A stretch of 49,293 bases of DNA from Pleurocapsales cyanobacterium LEGE 10410 (GTDB lineage: Bacteria; Cyanobacteriota; Cyanobacteriia; Cyanobacteriales; Xenococcaceae): positions 1-49,293 of the forward strand of contig JADEXJ010000031.1 in the NCBI GenBank assembly GCA_015207195.1. The letters run 5' to 3'. Numbering within the stretch: the stretch's first letter is position 1; each line of letters begins with the position of its first letter. The position numbers were made by a program, and so were the translations under genes. A model generated the notes under the pieces. That model saw nothing but the letters and a program-made list of their open reading frames with translations. It was not told the origin of the DNA and did not search any database. Positions 14,143 through 21,950 of this stretch are shown here, piece by piece.

Positions 14143-15783
14143 ATGAAATTGTTATTTAAACTACCCAATTTAAAGTTTTACCTGCCGTTGTTAGCAGCCA
14201 GCACTGCTGCTATGGGTGGAGTTTTACTCGCTCAAGCATCGGTACTGGCAGCAGAATATACCGTAGCAACCAACTTGAGCTACGAGCAGGTCAGTCAGGA
14301 AACGGCGATCGCTAATGGAATTAATGTCTCTGTCAATCCAGGCAGAATTGCCGTAATCGATTTTTCGACTACGGATGAGGCGATTTCCTACATTGGTTTG
14401 GGGGATGCTTCGCGGGTAGTTTATAACACCGACTTTCCTATCCCTTCGGGTACGGCACAAACTATCTTTCTGTTGCCGATTGAAGAACTAGATTTCCCAG
14501 GAGCGACCACTGCCAAGATAACCAACCTGGTTGCCAAAACGGTTGATGCTAAAGGGGTAAGTCGCGTTTACAATTTCCAAATTAATCACAGCAATAGCGT
14601 TGCGAATTTAGGAATTAAGATTACGCCTCAAATTCGCAACAGGATAGCCAACAGCGATCGCCAGGTAATTAAAGTTAGTTACGGTCGTGCAGCCAATCTC
14701 AACGATGTGGAACGCGGGTTGAAGCTGGCAATTAATCGGGGGTATACCAAAGCAGACGATCCAGTAGTAGCTAAAGTGAAGCGTTTTACCGCTCTAGTTA
14801 GGAATGAAGATTTAAGCGTGATAGAGTCGGCTGAGACTGTAGGTATTGACCTCGCTGTCATCTCATCCTTAGCAGAGATGGCTTTAGAGCAATTTTCTTT
14901 TGTCAAGCAGGATGGGAATTATTTTTCTCCATTAGAGATTGAGACTTCAGCAGAATCAAAGAAGGATGCTGCCGATAAAAAAGCTCTGGTAGAAACGGAG
15001 TCACCAGAGAAAACAACGGATAAATTGCTATTGCGCCATGAAGGTGATAGGGGTAATAAAATTCAACAGAAATTTCCAAGTGTTCCTTCTACGACCAAAA
15101 GTAGGGATGACGATCGAACATCAGGAGAATTCAAAGCTATAGATTCTTCAGCAGCCATAATTCCAGATTCAAATAAGAAGCCACAAGTCGAATCAAAATT
15201 TGAAGAGCCAGCTAATACTATACCCAATACTACAGGACAAGCATATCTGTTAGATCCTAATGAGGACTTGTCAGTTTATCTCACCAAAGTACCCTCTGTG
15301 CCGTCGAGAGTAAAAAAAATCGGCAATGACCAAGCTCGCTGTCGCGTTCTGGGAGTAGGGTTTAGGGTGTCGGGTGTAGAGAAACAAAATCAACCTGTTT
15401 CGGGAGAAGAAAGAGCGCGATGTCAAAAAGAATTCCAGTCCCTAAGCACTGTCAGCTCAATGACGGAGTCCCTAAACCCCACACCCGACCCCCAACACCC
15501 TGCGCAAAGCGCACATGACCAGAGAATAGAAAATGCGCTCAAAGCTCACGACCTTTATTTTGGTTGGCAGCGGGTGGTTCGCCAGGGAATATTGAATATT
15601 AACGATGAGACTGAGAATAAAGTTAATCGAGCTATTAGCCTAGTGAGGCGGGGTACACCCATAAAAGTAGCTCTCAAAGATGCCCAGGTGGGAATACAGA
15701 TAAGTTCGTTTCTGCTGGCAATTAGTGCGGATGATACCGAAGCACTGGCTTTACTTTCGGCTAATGTAGCGAGGAGCGTTTAG
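14143..15783 (+). CDS. Exported protein, possible conjugation component, invaded by repeats (546 aa)
   Basis: The signal peptide has core LPLLAASTAAMGGVLLAQAS and cleavage near VLA|AEY (residue 36). The mature N-terminal domain (about 40-170: VSVNPGRIAVIDFSTTDEAI, then TIFLLPIEELDFPGATTAKI) is beta-rich and recalls periplasmic/outer-membrane secretion factors, but I cannot assign it to VirB9/TrbG with confidence. After about residue 285 comes a charged, low-complexity linker. Residues about 399-463 are encoded by palindromic GGGTGTCGGGTGT-type repeats that stay in frame. The C-terminal 80 residues (DLYFGWQRVVRQGI, then IKVALKDAQVGIQ) are helical. It ends 2 bp before the Toprim gene, so translation is coupled. 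Confidence 0.7.
   Translation: MKLLFKLPNLKFYLPLLAASTAAMGGVLLAQASVLAAEYTVATNLSYEQVSQETAIANGINVSVNPGRIAVIDFSTTDEAISYIGLGDASRVVYNTDFPIPSGTAQTIFLLPIEELDFPGATTAKITNLVAKTVDAKGVSRVYNFQINHSNSVANLGIKITPQIRNRIANSDRQVIKVSYGRAANLNDVERGLKLAINRGYTKADDPVVAKVKRFTALVRNEDLSVIESAETVGIDLAVISSLAEMALEQFSFVKQDGNYFSPLEIETSAESKKDAADKKALVETESPEKTTDKLLLRHEGDRGNKIQQKFPSVPSTTKSRDDDRTSGEFKAIDSSAAIIPDSNKKPQVESKFEEPANTIPNTTGQAYLLDPNEDLSVYLTKVPSVPSRVKKIGNDQARCRVLGVGFRVSGVEKQNQPVSGEERARCQKEFQSLSTVSSMTESLNPTPDPQHPAQSAHDQRIENALKAHDLYFGWQRVVRQGILNINDETENKVNRAISLVRRGTPIKVALKDAQVGIQISSFLLAISADDTEALALLSANVARSV
15343..15535. repeat. GGGTGT-type dispersed repeats with inverted arms inside a gene
   Basis: A left arm around 15350-15378 (GTAGGGTTTAGGGTGTCGGG) and a right arm around 15472-15508 (its approximate complement, ACCCCACACCCGACCC) form an imperfect long inverted repeat. 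A GCGCAAAGCGC dyad ends it. The region is open in the gene's frame. G-rich tandem repeats of this sort are known as dispersed repeats in cyanobacteria. Confidence 0.6.
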
Positions 15784-15785
15784 TA

Positions 15786-17117
15786 ATGGGTTCACAGATA
15801 AATACCAAAGCACCGATATACCCCCCAGAAGTAATAGATGAGGTGCGCCAGTTCAATCTAGAAGAAGTTGCCGAACGGTTGGGCATGGAACGCGATCGCC
15901 ATGACCAGAAGAAGTGGCGCACTAGTGGCTGTGCCATTTCTATCGATGCCAGTCGCGGTGTTTTCTTCGACCATCTGGCACAAACAGGAGGTGGCGGTGC
16001 AATTAGTTTGGTAACGCACGTTATGCAGTGTGATTTTGTTACGGCGATGGATTTTCTTTGGGGTAAACCCGTAGATTTTTCGCCTGGAAGAGCTAGCAAA
16101 ATTACTCCAGTAAAAGCAAAAGAACCAGAGAAACCGCCAAGATGTAATCGTCGCGACCGCACGAAGTGGAAAGATGTGAGAGATTATTTAATCGACCGTC
16201 GGGGACTACCAAGTTTTTTAGTGAACAATCTACACAGACAGGGCTTAATCGATGCCGACGTTCGCAGTAACGTAATGTTCTTTCGTTATTCGATAGAGTC
16301 TGGGTTTCAGTTGGGTGAAGCTATCGGTGCTAGTCTGAGAAGTATCTCATCTAATCTCAAGTTGCTTACCCCAGGGACTAAGCGCGACCGAGGTTGGTTC
16401 TTCTTTAGTCTAGGTGAAGGGATTATCAGCAGAATATTTTTGGTAGAGTCCCCAATTGATGCTATATCCCTAGCAGCTTTGAGAGGAGATTCTATCTATG
16501 GTAGAACGATTTGCATTTCAATTGATGGGGCTGGTAGTATTCCTTTGTCTGTACTAAGCGATGCTGTTCGACAGGGAGCAAAGATAATCATAGCTTTAGA
16601 TGGCGATCGTCCTGGAGAAGAAATGTCCTGGCAAATTGCCAAACAGCTACGTGGTAGCCTATCTCTTGGTGCGCGTTCCCTTGCGCCTGACGGCGTCCTA
16701 AAGGATACCGCTTCGCATAACGCGGGGTCGCACCGCAGAATGCGCCCAATATTGGGTAAGGATTGGAACGAACAGCTATTAGGAAGTAAGCGTAAGCGTT
16801 ATCTGCCATCTTCGGAAGACTGGTTAATGTTTGCTGCTGCTCTTGGTAAAGACGAACGGGTAGTACAGCGAATTGAACTTCAGATTCGGAAAAAAGTCTT
16901 GCCTACAGCCGAAAAAAAAATGCTGTGGTCGGATTGGCAAGCCTATAGGAAGATGCAAAATCATTTGTGGCAATGGTATCGTCAGGCTGAGGTTGCCAAT
17001 AAGCCCGATGAATATCGACAGAGGATTGCTGATGTTGCGATCGCGTTTAACCAACAGCAGCCAGTACCTCTATCTAAAAGAGCGATTGAAGCGATGCAGA
17101 AAGATTTACTGGCTTGA
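15786..17117 (+). CDS. Toprim-domain primase-like protein (DUF3991 type)
   Basis: The N-terminal part (about 1-100: IDEVRQFNLEEVAERLGM, then GVFFDHLAQTGGGGAISLV) looks like the DnaG zinc-binding fold without its cysteines. The middle (110-215) is DUF3991-like. The Toprim domain has the conserved glutamate in FLVESPIDAISL (about 219-229) and the DxD in IIALDGDRPGEE (about 266-277). Such proteins are common on cyanobacterial plasmids and may prime or process transferred DNA. A palindromic repeat at 16664-16735 inserts in frame before KDWNEQL, adding about 25 residues. It is the last gene of the ParA-like operon, coupled to the previous gene (2-bp gap). The C-terminal third is helical and basic. 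Confidence 0.75.
   Translation: MGSQINTKAPIYPPEVIDEVRQFNLEEVAERLGMERDRHDQKKWRTSGCAISIDASRGVFFDHLAQTGGGGAISLVTHVMQCDFVTAMDFLWGKPVDFSPGRASKITPVKAKEPEKPPRCNRRDRTKWKDVRDYLIDRRGLPSFLVNNLHRQGLIDADVRSNVMFFRYSIESGFQLGEAIGASLRSISSNLKLLTPGTKRDRGWFFFSLGEGIISRIFLVESPIDAISLAALRGDSIYGRTICISIDGAGSIPLSVLSDAVRQGAKIIIALDGDRPGEEMSWQIAKQLRGSLSLGARSLAPDGVLKDTASHNAGSHRRMRPILGKDWNEQLLGSKRKRYLPSSEDWLMFAAALGKDERVVQRIELQIRKKVLPTAEKKMLWSDWQAYRKMQNHLWQWYRQAEVANKPDEYRQRIADVAIAFNQQQPVPLSKRAIEAMQKDLLA
16664..16735. repeat. Nested palindromic repeat in the Toprim gene
   Basis: Outer part CTTGGTGCGCGTTCCCTTGC ... CGCGGGGTCGCA is shared with 47337-47380 (opposite strand). The inner part CGTCCTAAAGGATACCGC (16694 on; 26 bp to 16719) is shared identically with 43446-43471. 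So one repeat carries the other inside it. The frame stays open. Confidence 0.8.
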
Positions 17118-17120
17118 TAA

Positions 17121-17633
17121 TTAGAAATATAAGCATATTCTATGTTTAGCAAATCTTACTTTATCATCAGTAGGTGATTCTAACTTAAATCCATACCGTT
17201 TATACCAAGGTATCAAGTTAGAATTATTACTAATATCCTGCTCGGTTAACAAGCCATGAATGCATTTGACATTTCTAGCTTTTGCTATACTGATAATATG
17301 CTCCAAAAGATAAGAACCCAATTGTTTTTTCTGATAATTAGACGGCTCACTCCATTCGTTTATTTTAAACAGCTTACTGATAAAGTTATTAAAATGTTTG
17401 CAATCGCAAATTGAAATATCAGCCAAGAGCATATTATTAAGAGTTTGGAATATACAGGATGCTTGACCAACTTCTTTATTTAGTTTGCATCGATATAATT
17501 TTAATATTATGCTTTGAATTTGATGCTTGCAGTCATAAAAGTAATGGGTTTTTAAGTAATAATCGCGACCATCCAGATCGAAAATGTTATTAGTTTGTTC
17601 GGAGATACAATTGGCTTCAGTAGTAAAACTCAT
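17121..17633 (-). CDS. GNAT-type acetyltransferase, divergent
   Basis: The 170-aa protein has a GNAT core in its C-terminal half: NYQKKQLGSYLLEHIISIAK (about 99-118) in the place of the acetyl-CoA loop, and NSNLIPWYKRYGFKL (about 140-154), the usual C-terminal Tyr motif. The Q/R-x-x-G-x-G/A signature is degenerate. The N-terminal half is Cys/His-rich (HYFYDCKHQIQ, ISICDCKHFN) without a known domain. It is preceded by a terminator at 17673-17705 belonging to the gene upstream, so it has its own promoter. It may be a toxin of the GNAT type or a metabolic enzyme; no ribbon-helix-helix partner is adjacent. Confidence 0.6.
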   Translation of the reverse strand: MSFTTEANCISEQTNNIFDLDGRDYYLKTHYFYDCKHQIQSIILKLYRCKLNKEVGQASCIFQTLNNMLLADISICDCKHFNNFISKLFKINEWSEPSNYQKKQLGSYLLEHIISIAKARNVKCIHGLLTEQDISNNSNLIPWYKRYGFKLESPTDDKVRFAKHRICLYF

Positions 17634-17672
17634 ATTTATATTCTCGATAGCGATTTAATTGTAACCCTTCTT

Positions 17673-17705
17673 AAAAAAGAGTTACTCTAAATGCTAGAGT
17701 AACCC
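17673..17705 (-). terminator. Rho-independent terminator of the acidic-tailed gene
   Basis: On the minus strand GGGTTACTCTA pairs with TAGAGTAACTC around a five-base loop and is followed by TTTTTT. It lies 31 bp past the stop at 17736. Confidence 0.8.
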
Positions 17706-17735
17706 TTTAGATTTTAGATTGGTGTAGAAGCAAAA

Positions 17736-18344
17736 CTATTCTTCGTCGAAATCATCTAATTCATCCTCGTCAAAGTCCTCAAGGTCCTCATCGTCTGCTT
17801 CATCGACGAAATCCAAATCTTCTTCGTCCGATTCATCTTCATCATCGTCGAGCAGTTCCTCAATGTCATTCAAGTCATCATTTTCTCGTTCTTCTCGTTC
17901 GCGTTTGTTGCGCTCTTCCAAAGAACGGTCGTTATATTCGATGAGAGCTTGAACTGCTGCTTCGGGTTCTGTGGGGACATCGTGATAGATTATCGCCATT
18001 GCTTGAGCTACGATTTCAGGGGAATATTTTAGGTTTGTAGGTTCGCCGAAGATTTTGGCAAAGATTTTATTCCAGGTGTCCCAACTAAAGTCATCTTTAG
18101 CCAAGCCCAGGAGATTCTTTCCCAAGCGTTCTCTGGTAGCATAACCGACTTTTTTGCCAATTCTTTCTTCCCTAGTGTCGAGCTTTACGCCAAACTTTTT
18201 CTGAGCAGCAGCAATTAAAGTATCGGCAAGCTTTTGGGGTGTAACACTGGTCGATGTTCTAGTAGCTTTAGCTTTGCTTTTACCGTTGTTACTAGCACCA
18301 TTTTTACTAGCAGATCTGGCGGTTCTACGACTAGCTGTAGCCAT
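17736..18344 (-). CDS. Plasmid protein with basic head and very acidic tail (202 aa)
   Basis: The start at 18344 (MATASRRTARSASKNGAS) is chosen because AAGGAG lies just upstream. The first 40 residues are basic and Ser/Ala-rich, like a nucleic-acid-binding tail. The centre (about 50-140) is helical: TPQKLADTLIAAAQKKFG, KVGYATRERLGKNLLGLA, FSWDTWNKIFAKIFG, EIVAQAMAIIYHDVP. The last 55 residues are nearly all Asp/Glu (DLNDIEELLDDDEDESDEED and on). Such a layout is typical of DNA-mimic or histone-like partner proteins, but function is unknown. The middle faintly resembles the protein at 10673-11020. It is divergent from the AAA ATPase gene and ends at a strong terminator. Confidence 0.75.
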   Translation of the reverse strand: MATASRRTARSASKNGASNNGKSKAKATRTSTSVTPQKLADTLIAAAQKKFGVKLDTREERIGKKVGYATRERLGKNLLGLAKDDFSWDTWNKIFAKIFGEPTNLKYSPEIVAQAMAIIYHDVPTEPEAAVQALIEYNDRSLEERNKREREERENDDLNDIEELLDDDEDESDEEDLDFVDEADDEDLEDFDEDELDDFDEE

Positions 18345-18522
18345 AATTAAACTCCTTAATTCAAATAATTTTTCCAACTCTCGCGCTGATAAGCGCATCA
18401 ATAAATAAGTGCAATTACCTATTGGAATAAAAATTAGATTATTGAGTAAAGAAGCAATAGCAAAGATAATTTTTTCTTAGCTTAAGAGCGGATTTAAAAT
18501 TTTATCGAAATCGGTAAAACAT

Positions 18523-18542
18523 ATAGTTATTTTTGGGAATAG
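18523..18542 (+). promoter_or_regulatory. Shared 20-bp upstream element, copy 3
   Basis: ATAGTTATTTTTGGGAATAG differs at one base from the copy at 4020-4039. It is 60 bp before the AAA ATPase gene in the same orientation. Confidence 0.5.
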
Positions 18543-18602
18543 CAGCTACAAACGTACCTTGATAGATTAGAAAAAATACTTATTAATATTATTGCTTTTA
18601 CA

Positions 18603-20225
18603 ATGCACATCAAACATTGGTTAAATTCAATTAAGCAAAACTCTGGAGTTACAGCCGTTAAGTTGAATCCAGTTGACAATGACACTTTGTTTCGCTACTT
18701 CAACGAATTTGCCAACAGCTCAAAAATTCCAGCTTATTATTGGAATTTAGGGTACGAATGTTTTCAAAAAATCAATATAGACGAACGAAAAAATATTAAA
18801 TTAACATCACATATTGAAATAGATCGAGCAGCAGAGGCAAATTACACACTCAAATTTCTTCTTCGCTCCGATCGCCTGACTAAAGGTATATATATCATAG
18901 ACGATTTATGTAATTTTGAAGAATTAAAGCCAGAGGTTGTTAGAGAAAGAGAGGCTTTAATAGCTAATTTGAATCGGAAGTATGCGATCGCAGGTAGCTC
19001 TGTTTACATTGTGTTGTTGGGAGAGTATCTTCAATTTAGTACCAGGCTAGCTGCTTCTATTCCAACATTCAACATTCCTTTACTCAACCGCGTTGAAGTA
19101 GAAACTCTGGCAAAAACTTACTTTGCTAAAGAAGAATCGACAAAGAAGATCGATTGGAACAAGTTGGTAACGGCTTTACAAGGATTACCGAGTGGAGAAA
19201 TCGAGTTGATATTGCAAAAGCATTCTAATACCGATGCAGATGTTCTGGTAGACAAAATTTTAGAACACAAGATAAGTCGCTGGCGGGGAATAGGGTTAGA
19301 GTTCTTCGCCGAACCCGATGTAAAGAATGCAGGAGGTAACGACCTTCTCCAAAAATATCTCTATGAGGTAATAGTTAAACTAAATGAATCTGGGGCGAAA
19401 CAATATAATCTCAGATCGCCAAAAGGAATGCTGTTGATGGGTCCTCCTGGGACGGGAAAAAGTCTTATAGCCAAACTTGCTGCTAAAGCATTGGGCTACC
19501 CGTTGCTCGGACTATCTTGGGGTAATGTGTTGGGAGCGGATAATCCCGATCGGGCATTAGCTCAAATACTAGAGGTAGCTGACTGTTTGAATAACTGCGT
19601 AATCTTAGCCGATGATTTTGATAAGGGTTTTACTGGCTGGTCGGAAGGAGGAGCAAGCCGTCGATTATCCCAGCGATTGTTAACTTGGATGCAGGAACAC
19701 ACTAGTAATGCCTTGATGATTGCCACGGTCAACCGCATACAATTACTGCCCTCTGAGATTAAGCGTAGGTTTGATGACGGTGGAATTTGGTTTGTCGATT
19801 TGCCTCACAGGGGAGCAATTAGAGATATTTTCTTAATTCATCTGGCTAAATATTTTCCCTCTCAGTTTGCCGATGGAGGAGATCCTTGGTCAGAGCGAGA
19901 CTGGTATCGTTTGCTCAGGGGATATCAGGGTTCGACTCCAGTAGAAATAGCAAATGCCGTAACTCGATGCGCTACTGAGTTTTACTGTAACCTGAGCGAT
20001 GAGGAGAGAAGAGAAGCAAATGTTATTCCTACAGTAACTATTGAAAATTTACTGGCTCAACTTTCTCAGTTTAAAAAAGCTTCAATTCGCGATGCTGAAG
20101 ATTTACAGGCAATTCGCAATAAAGCTTACTATGCTCGTCCTGCTAGTTCGGAAGATAAGAGCGAGTATGCAGTAGTTAAGCAAGAGCTGTTTGAGTATCA
20201 AGGGCATCATTTAGAAGCTGGATAA
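18603..20225 (+). CDS. AAA ATPase, Ycf46-like
   Basis: The 540-aa protein has an N-terminal domain (about 1-180) with GIYIIDDLCNFEELKPEVV, like the head domain of Ycf46 ATPases of cyanobacteria, and a C-terminal AAA module. Walker A is LMGPPGTGKSLIAKLA (about 278-293); Walker B is NCVILADDFDKGF (about 328-340), with DDFD instead of the classical DExx. Sensor 1 is ALMIATVNR and the arginine finger is probably in SEIKRRFDDGG. The C-terminus has a helical lid (GYQGSTPVEIANAVTRCATE). Chromosomal Ycf46 relates to carbon metabolism control; this plasmid version may serve plasmid maintenance. It is monocistronic, preceded by the shared 20-bp element. Confidence 0.8.
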   Translation: MHIKHWLNSIKQNSGVTAVKLNPVDNDTLFRYFNEFANSSKIPAYYWNLGYECFQKINIDERKNIKLTSHIEIDRAAEANYTLKFLLRSDRLTKGIYIIDDLCNFEELKPEVVREREALIANLNRKYAIAGSSVYIVLLGEYLQFSTRLAASIPTFNIPLLNRVEVETLAKTYFAKEESTKKIDWNKLVTALQGLPSGEIELILQKHSNTDADVLVDKILEHKISRWRGIGLEFFAEPDVKNAGGNDLLQKYLYEVIVKLNESGAKQYNLRSPKGMLLMGPPGTGKSLIAKLAAKALGYPLLGLSWGNVLGADNPDRALAQILEVADCLNNCVILADDFDKGFTGWSEGGASRRLSQRLLTWMQEHTSNALMIATVNRIQLLPSEIKRRFDDGGIWFVDLPHRGAIRDIFLIHLAKYFPSQFADGGDPWSERDWYRLLRGYQGSTPVEIANAVTRCATEFYCNLSDEERREANVIPTVTIENLLAQLSQFKKASIRDAEDLQAIRNKAYYARPASSEDKSEYAVVKQELFEYQGHHLEAG

Positions 20226-20381
20226 TCGCGGTCGCACATGATAGGGTAAGTCAGCGCAAGTTTAGTAATTCCAATGATTGAGAGAGATAAATTGATTCTG
20301 AAGAGGAATTTTAGCAGCTTCTAGATTAACGATTGCTTTGACGATATCTTGACGACTCATTTTTTTGAGTGGGTTTGCTTC
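20226..20381. other. Intergenic region with a possible 32-codon fragment
   Basis: A minus-strand frame (20262-20360) reads MSRQDIVKAIVNLEAAKIP and ends LNHWNY. It looks like the start of a longer gene cut short, but I cannot identify it. Nothing else is seen. Confidence 0.3.
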
Positions 20382-20687
20382 TTAATATACAGCAAAAATC
20401 CCTGGATGATTGGGATTTGCTTCGTGAAGAGCCTTAAAATCACGACAATTGCGAGTCAGCACAATTCGGTTATGTTGAGCATTGCTCAAAGCAGCGCGGG
20501 ATTTAAAATCCCGCGACCTTTGAGTGGCATACTCTAGAACAATATTATCTGGTTGACCCGTTAAATTTGCTTGATTGACTGTGAGAACATCATGATTCGC
20601 TTTTCGGAGTGTCTTAACTAAAGGCTTAGCTTGAGAATCTTCATCGATGAGTAACTGAAGGCTCAATGGTAACTCCCTCAAGCACAA
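20382..20687 (-). CDS. DUF5615/PIN-like toxin with in-frame repeat
   Basis: The 101-aa product matches the DUF5615 family of small PIN-like predicted nucleases: LQLLIDEDSQAKPLVKTLRK (about 11-30, with acidic ID-E-D), NHDVLTVNQANLTGQPDNIV, and RIVLTRNCRDFKALH (about 74-88), where the second acidic patch lies. A 45-bp palindromic repeat (20475-20519) adds RSRDFKSRAALSNAQ between LEYATQ and HNRIVLT, exactly 15 codons. Its start lies inside the DUF433-type gene upstream (47-bp overlap), the usual antitoxin-toxin order. Whether the toxin still works with the insertion is unknown. Confidence 0.75.
   Translation of the reverse strand: MCLRELPLSLQLLIDEDSQAKPLVKTLRKANHDVLTVNQANLTGQPDNIVLEYATQRSRDFKSRAALSNAQHNRIVLTRNCRDFKALHEANPNHPGIFAVY
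20475..20524. repeat. 45-bp palindromic repeat with 5-bp direct repeats in the DUF5615 gene
   Basis: TTGAG at 20475-20479 and 20520-20524 flank a hairpin: a 21-bp palindrome at 20495-20515 inside longer arms CTCAAAG (20485-20491) and CTTTGAG (20518-20524). Removing 45 bp gives the normal family sequence YATQHNRIVLT. Confidence 0.85.
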
Positions 20688-20940
20688 TACGGCGTTCCTC
20701 AGCAGCTTCTTGTTCTAAAAGCTTCTGGTGGCTCTGACAGTATTCAATAATTTCTTCGATTGCAGCTAATAGTAAATCCCAATTTTCTGATGCCTCAGAA
20801 AGAGTATCGTTGTTGACAATAATATCTGAATAGATAACAGATGCCTTAATTCTTTTTCCTTTGATGTAAAGCTGTTTCCGCCAAGGATGAGGGCGTGACT
20901 CTAAATATTGCCATTGAGTTTTTGAAGTGTTATTTATCAT
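20641..20940 (-). CDS. DUF433-family antitoxin-like protein
   Basis: The 99-aa protein reads QWQYLESRPHPWRKQLYIKG then IKASVIYSDIIVNNDTLSEA, SENWDLLLAAIEEIIEYCQ and a C-terminal helix ending EERRIVLEGVTIEPS. The RPHPWRKQLYIKGKRIKAS segment and the NWDL-x3-AI-x-E-x-IEYC segment are typical of DUF433-domain proteins of cyanobacteria, which pair with DUF5615 toxins as a type II toxin-antitoxin system. It overlaps the toxin start by 47 bp. It follows drmC on the same strand by about 158 bp and could lie in the DISARM transcript's tail. Confidence 0.75.
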   Translation of the reverse strand: MINNTSKTQWQYLESRPHPWRKQLYIKGKRIKASVIYSDIIVNNDTLSEASENWDLLLAAIEEIIEYCQSHQKLLEQEAAEERRIVLEGVTIEPSVTHR

Positions 20941-21098
20941 GTCAATTTATATCTCATGCAGATTGTAGTTTTTCAGCGATCGTAACTAGGACAAATTCCT
21001 GCCAATTATCTACAGTTTCCAACTCTTTTCTTCAAGTAATCTTTGGAGAGTCATGTTACAGCTTAGCCACCAACACTATTAGTTACAGAAATGAAATT

Positions 21099-21950
21099 TT
21101 AAATTATGATTAATGTTTTGTGCTCAATTAGGTCATCTATCTGCTTTTCAACTCGAGCTGCCAACTGGCGGCTTTGAATTAAAACACCCATTTCCATGTT
21201 TAGGGTAAAAGCATACTGAGTAAGATTGGCACTGGTAATAAATAATTTACAAGAATCAGCGATCGCACACTTAATATGCAAAGAGCCATATCGACCTTCA
21301 TTATCTACAGGTCTTTTATGCTTGGGCCAGATGAATACCTGTGCTTGCTCGATAATCTCTTTTCCCAAAGCTTCTTTAATGCCAAAAGGAATTTTATCGG
21401 CAACTTCAGGATTTTCGGCAATCAGTCTTACTTGCACTCCTCTATTAAGAGCTTCTATTAGCACCTGAGCGATTTCAGGAATTTTGTAGACAGCAAAACT
21501 AATCAAGGTCAATTTATCTTGGGCATCACGAATTAGCTGTAGTAAAACTTGGTCGGTTCGGCGAAAAGACACGCCATTAGTTTCTGGACCAGTCCAAACT
21601 AACTCTACATCTAAAGCTTGGCGAACTTGAGCAGCAGAATATGCAGCACTGCTTAAAGCTGCTGCTAAAGAGTAACTATTCCAATTATTATGATCCTGCT
21701 GCCAGATTGAAAGTAGTTCAACAACTACACGGCGAAATTTTGGATTGGGTAGTTTCCCTAACAACTTTGCTACAAGAGCTTCATTACATTGAGAAGGTTC
21801 ATCTTGGAGAGCATCAATAACCGAAGCGAGAACCGAAGGCGGTAAAAAATTTACGACTAGATCGATCTGTTTCAATAGTTTTAGTGGGCGTAAGCTGGCT
21901 TCGGGTGTTCTATTCTCACCATTACCGCCCAGTGATTTTCTGTCTTTCAT
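21099..21950 (-). CDS. drmC: DISARM protein DrmC (phospholipase D-like)
   Basis: The 283-aa protein has one PLD half-site: H225 and K227 in SLHIKCAIADS, D232, and the following ITSANLTQYAFTLNMEMGVLI (about 238-258). The N-terminal part (30-115) is helical with LPNPKFRRVVVELLSIW. This is the layout of DrmC, which is present in DISARM loci but is reported to be dispensable for protection in the tested class 2 system. Its ATG follows the drmB stop directly (TAAATG), so the genes are coupled. It is the last gene of the drm run. PLD-family nucleases need two HKD motifs, so dimerisation is expected. Confidence 0.88.
   Translation of the reverse strand: MKDRKSLGGNGENRTPEASLRPLKLLKQIDLVVNFLPPSVLASVIDALQDEPSQCNEALVAKLLGKLPNPKFRRVVVELLSIWQQDHNNWNSYSLAAALSSAAYSAAQVRQALDVELVWTGPETNGVSFRRTDQVLLQLIRDAQDKLTLISFAVYKIPEIAQVLIEALNRGVQVRLIAENPEVADKIPFGIKEALGKEIIEQAQVFIWPKHKRPVDNEGRYGSLHIKCAIADSCKLFITSANLTQYAFTLNMEMGVLIQSRQLAARVEKQIDDLIEHKTLIII

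Noticed and set aside
14143-15783. Assignment of the exported protein to VirB9/TrbG
   Set aside because: Only a general beta-rich periplasmic look; no specific motif seen.
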